Shown: piece after piece, positions 4,782-5,273 of the stretch
How positions within the stretch are numbered: position 1 is the stretch's first letter
How the letters are laid out: each line of letters starts with the position of its first letter
From: Bacteroidales bacterium UBA1197
GTDB lineage: Bacteria > Bacteroidota > Bacteroidia > Bacteroidales > UBA932
Assembly (NCBI GenBank): GCA_002309995.1
Contig: DBYB01000015.1
Coordinates: 29,860 to 35,132, forward strand
Direction of reading: 5' to 3'
DNA: 5,273 nt
The notes under the pieces: model-generated
What the model was told of the DNA's origin: nothing
What the model saw: the letters and a program-made list of their open reading frames with translations, nothing else
The model's database searches: none
Position numbers and translations under genes: made by a program

Positions 4782-4810
4782 TTGTGAAAACTGAAAAATG
4801 ATTACATTTG
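4782..4810 (+). promoter_or_regulatory. Bacteroidota-type promoter for pyrG
   Basis: TTG (4782-4784) is followed after 18 nt by TACATTTG (4803-4810), an exact TAnnTTTG -7 element. The pyrG ATG is 29 nt beyond the -7 box, leaving a leader of roughly 20-25 nt. That is too short for the CTP-sensing attenuator known from Firmicutes pyrG. Confidence 0.65.
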
Positions 4811-4839
4811 TATCCCGTTATAAATAAATCGGTTGAACG

Positions 4840-5273
4840 ATGAACACAAAATATGTATTTGTAACGGGCGGTGTTGCCTCTTCTCTCGGGAAAGGCATTG
4901 TGGCGGCATCCCTGGCCAAACTCCTTCAGGCCCGCGGACTTCGCGTCACAATCCAGAAATTCGATCCTTATATCAATATCGACCCCGGAACACTGAATCC
5001 CTATGAGCACGGCGAATGCTATGTAACCGAAGACGGCGCGGAGACAGACCTTGACCTCGGCCACTACGAGCGTTTCCTCGGGGTGCATACATCCAAGGCC
5101 AATAATGTGACCACCGGCAAGATTTACAATACCGTCATCACCAAAGAACGGGAAGGCGCCTACCTCGGAAAGACCGTCCAGATTGTTCCGCACATCACAG
5201 ACGAAATCAAGCGCCGTATGCTGCTGCTCGGCAAGACGGGAAAGTTCGACGTCGTCATCACGGAAGTCGGAGG
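4840..5273 (+). CDS. pyrG: CTP synthase (3' partial)
   Basis: The first 144 codons, plus two bases of the next, of CTP synthase are visible. This cytoplasmic enzyme makes CTP from UTP, ATP and glutamine, the last step of de novo pyrimidine nucleotide synthesis. Only the N-terminal amidoligase (synthetase) domain is in the window; the glutaminase domain lies beyond it. Key residues match E. coli PyrG: VTGGVASSLGKGI with Lys18, Lys40 in IQKFDPYINID, Asp72 in ETDLDLGHYERF, and Glu142 in VITEVGG, which corresponds to E. coli Glu140 after a two-residue insertion. Ala13 replaces the more common Val of GGVVSSLGKG, a mild change. The ATG at 4840 gives the normal N-terminus with no extra residues. A good promoter sits just upstream, and the gene diverges from parD. 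Confidence 0.97.
   Translation, partial: MNTKYVFVTGGVASSLGKGIVAASLAKLLQARGLRVTIQKFDPYINIDPGTLNPYEHGECYVTEDGAETDLDLGHYERFLGVHTSKANNVTTGKIYNTVITKEREGAYLGKTVQIVPHITDEIKRRMLLLGKTGKFDVVITEVG

Noticed and set aside
4642..5193. 183-codon minus-strand open frame
   Set aside because: Most of it is antisense to pyrG, whose catalytic residues are all present. Only the last 45 or so codons outside pyrG deserve mention, and they lack a start.

Overview
The window looks like a chromosomal segment from a moderate-GC member of the Bacteroidales (phylum Bacteroidota). Three observations support this. Two promoter-like sites carry the Bacteroidota -7 element TAnnTTTG with a TTG/TTTG box 18-19 bases upstream. 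Genes lack obvious Shine-Dalgarno sequences. The CTP synthase N-terminus has the wording typical of Bacteroidota enzymes (KFDPYINIDPGTLNPYEHGE). I cannot name a genus from the sequence alone.

Layout. (1) Positions 1-2494, plus strand: a tightly packed redox/hydrolase operon. It holds an alpha/beta hydrolase with a cysteine nucleophile elbow (5' end cut by the window), a lipoprotein fusing a flavodoxin domain to a cyclophilin-like domain (5 nt gap), and a cytoplasmic FMN-reductase-like flavoprotein with a CX2CX2CX5C cluster (4 nt ATGA overlap). (2) Positions 2495-2759: a noncoding stretch of serial hairpins, some mutually exclusive. It ends in a long inverted repeat that should terminate transcription, mainly on the minus strand, and then the first copy of a 93-bp repeat. 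(3) Positions 2760-4453, minus strand: parD, parE, pgeF and a FlK-like hotdog thioesterase, read in that order. A recognisable promoter lies ahead of parD, and nothing that looks like an internal terminator separates the genes. (4) Positions 4454-4839: that promoter, a minus-strand terminator hairpin, the second copy of the 93-bp repeat, an inverted repeat and a plus-strand promoter. (5) Position 4840 to the end: the N-terminal 144 codons of pyrG (CTP synthase).

The most unusual signal is the 93-bp repeat (2663-2755 and 4545-4637; 84/93 identical by eye). The copies are direct repeats that bracket the toxin-antitoxin/pgeF/thioesterase segment. Read on the minus strand, each is followed by an unrelated terminator hairpin, and each begins 4 nt after a minus-strand stop codon, although only one of those stops belongs to a convincing gene. 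This fits a dispersed 3'-UTR or small-RNA element better than a protein, because the differences between the copies show no codon-position bias. The other point of interest is the lipid-anchored, and so extracytoplasmic, flavodoxin-cyclophilin fusion made next to a cytoplasmic flavoprotein.
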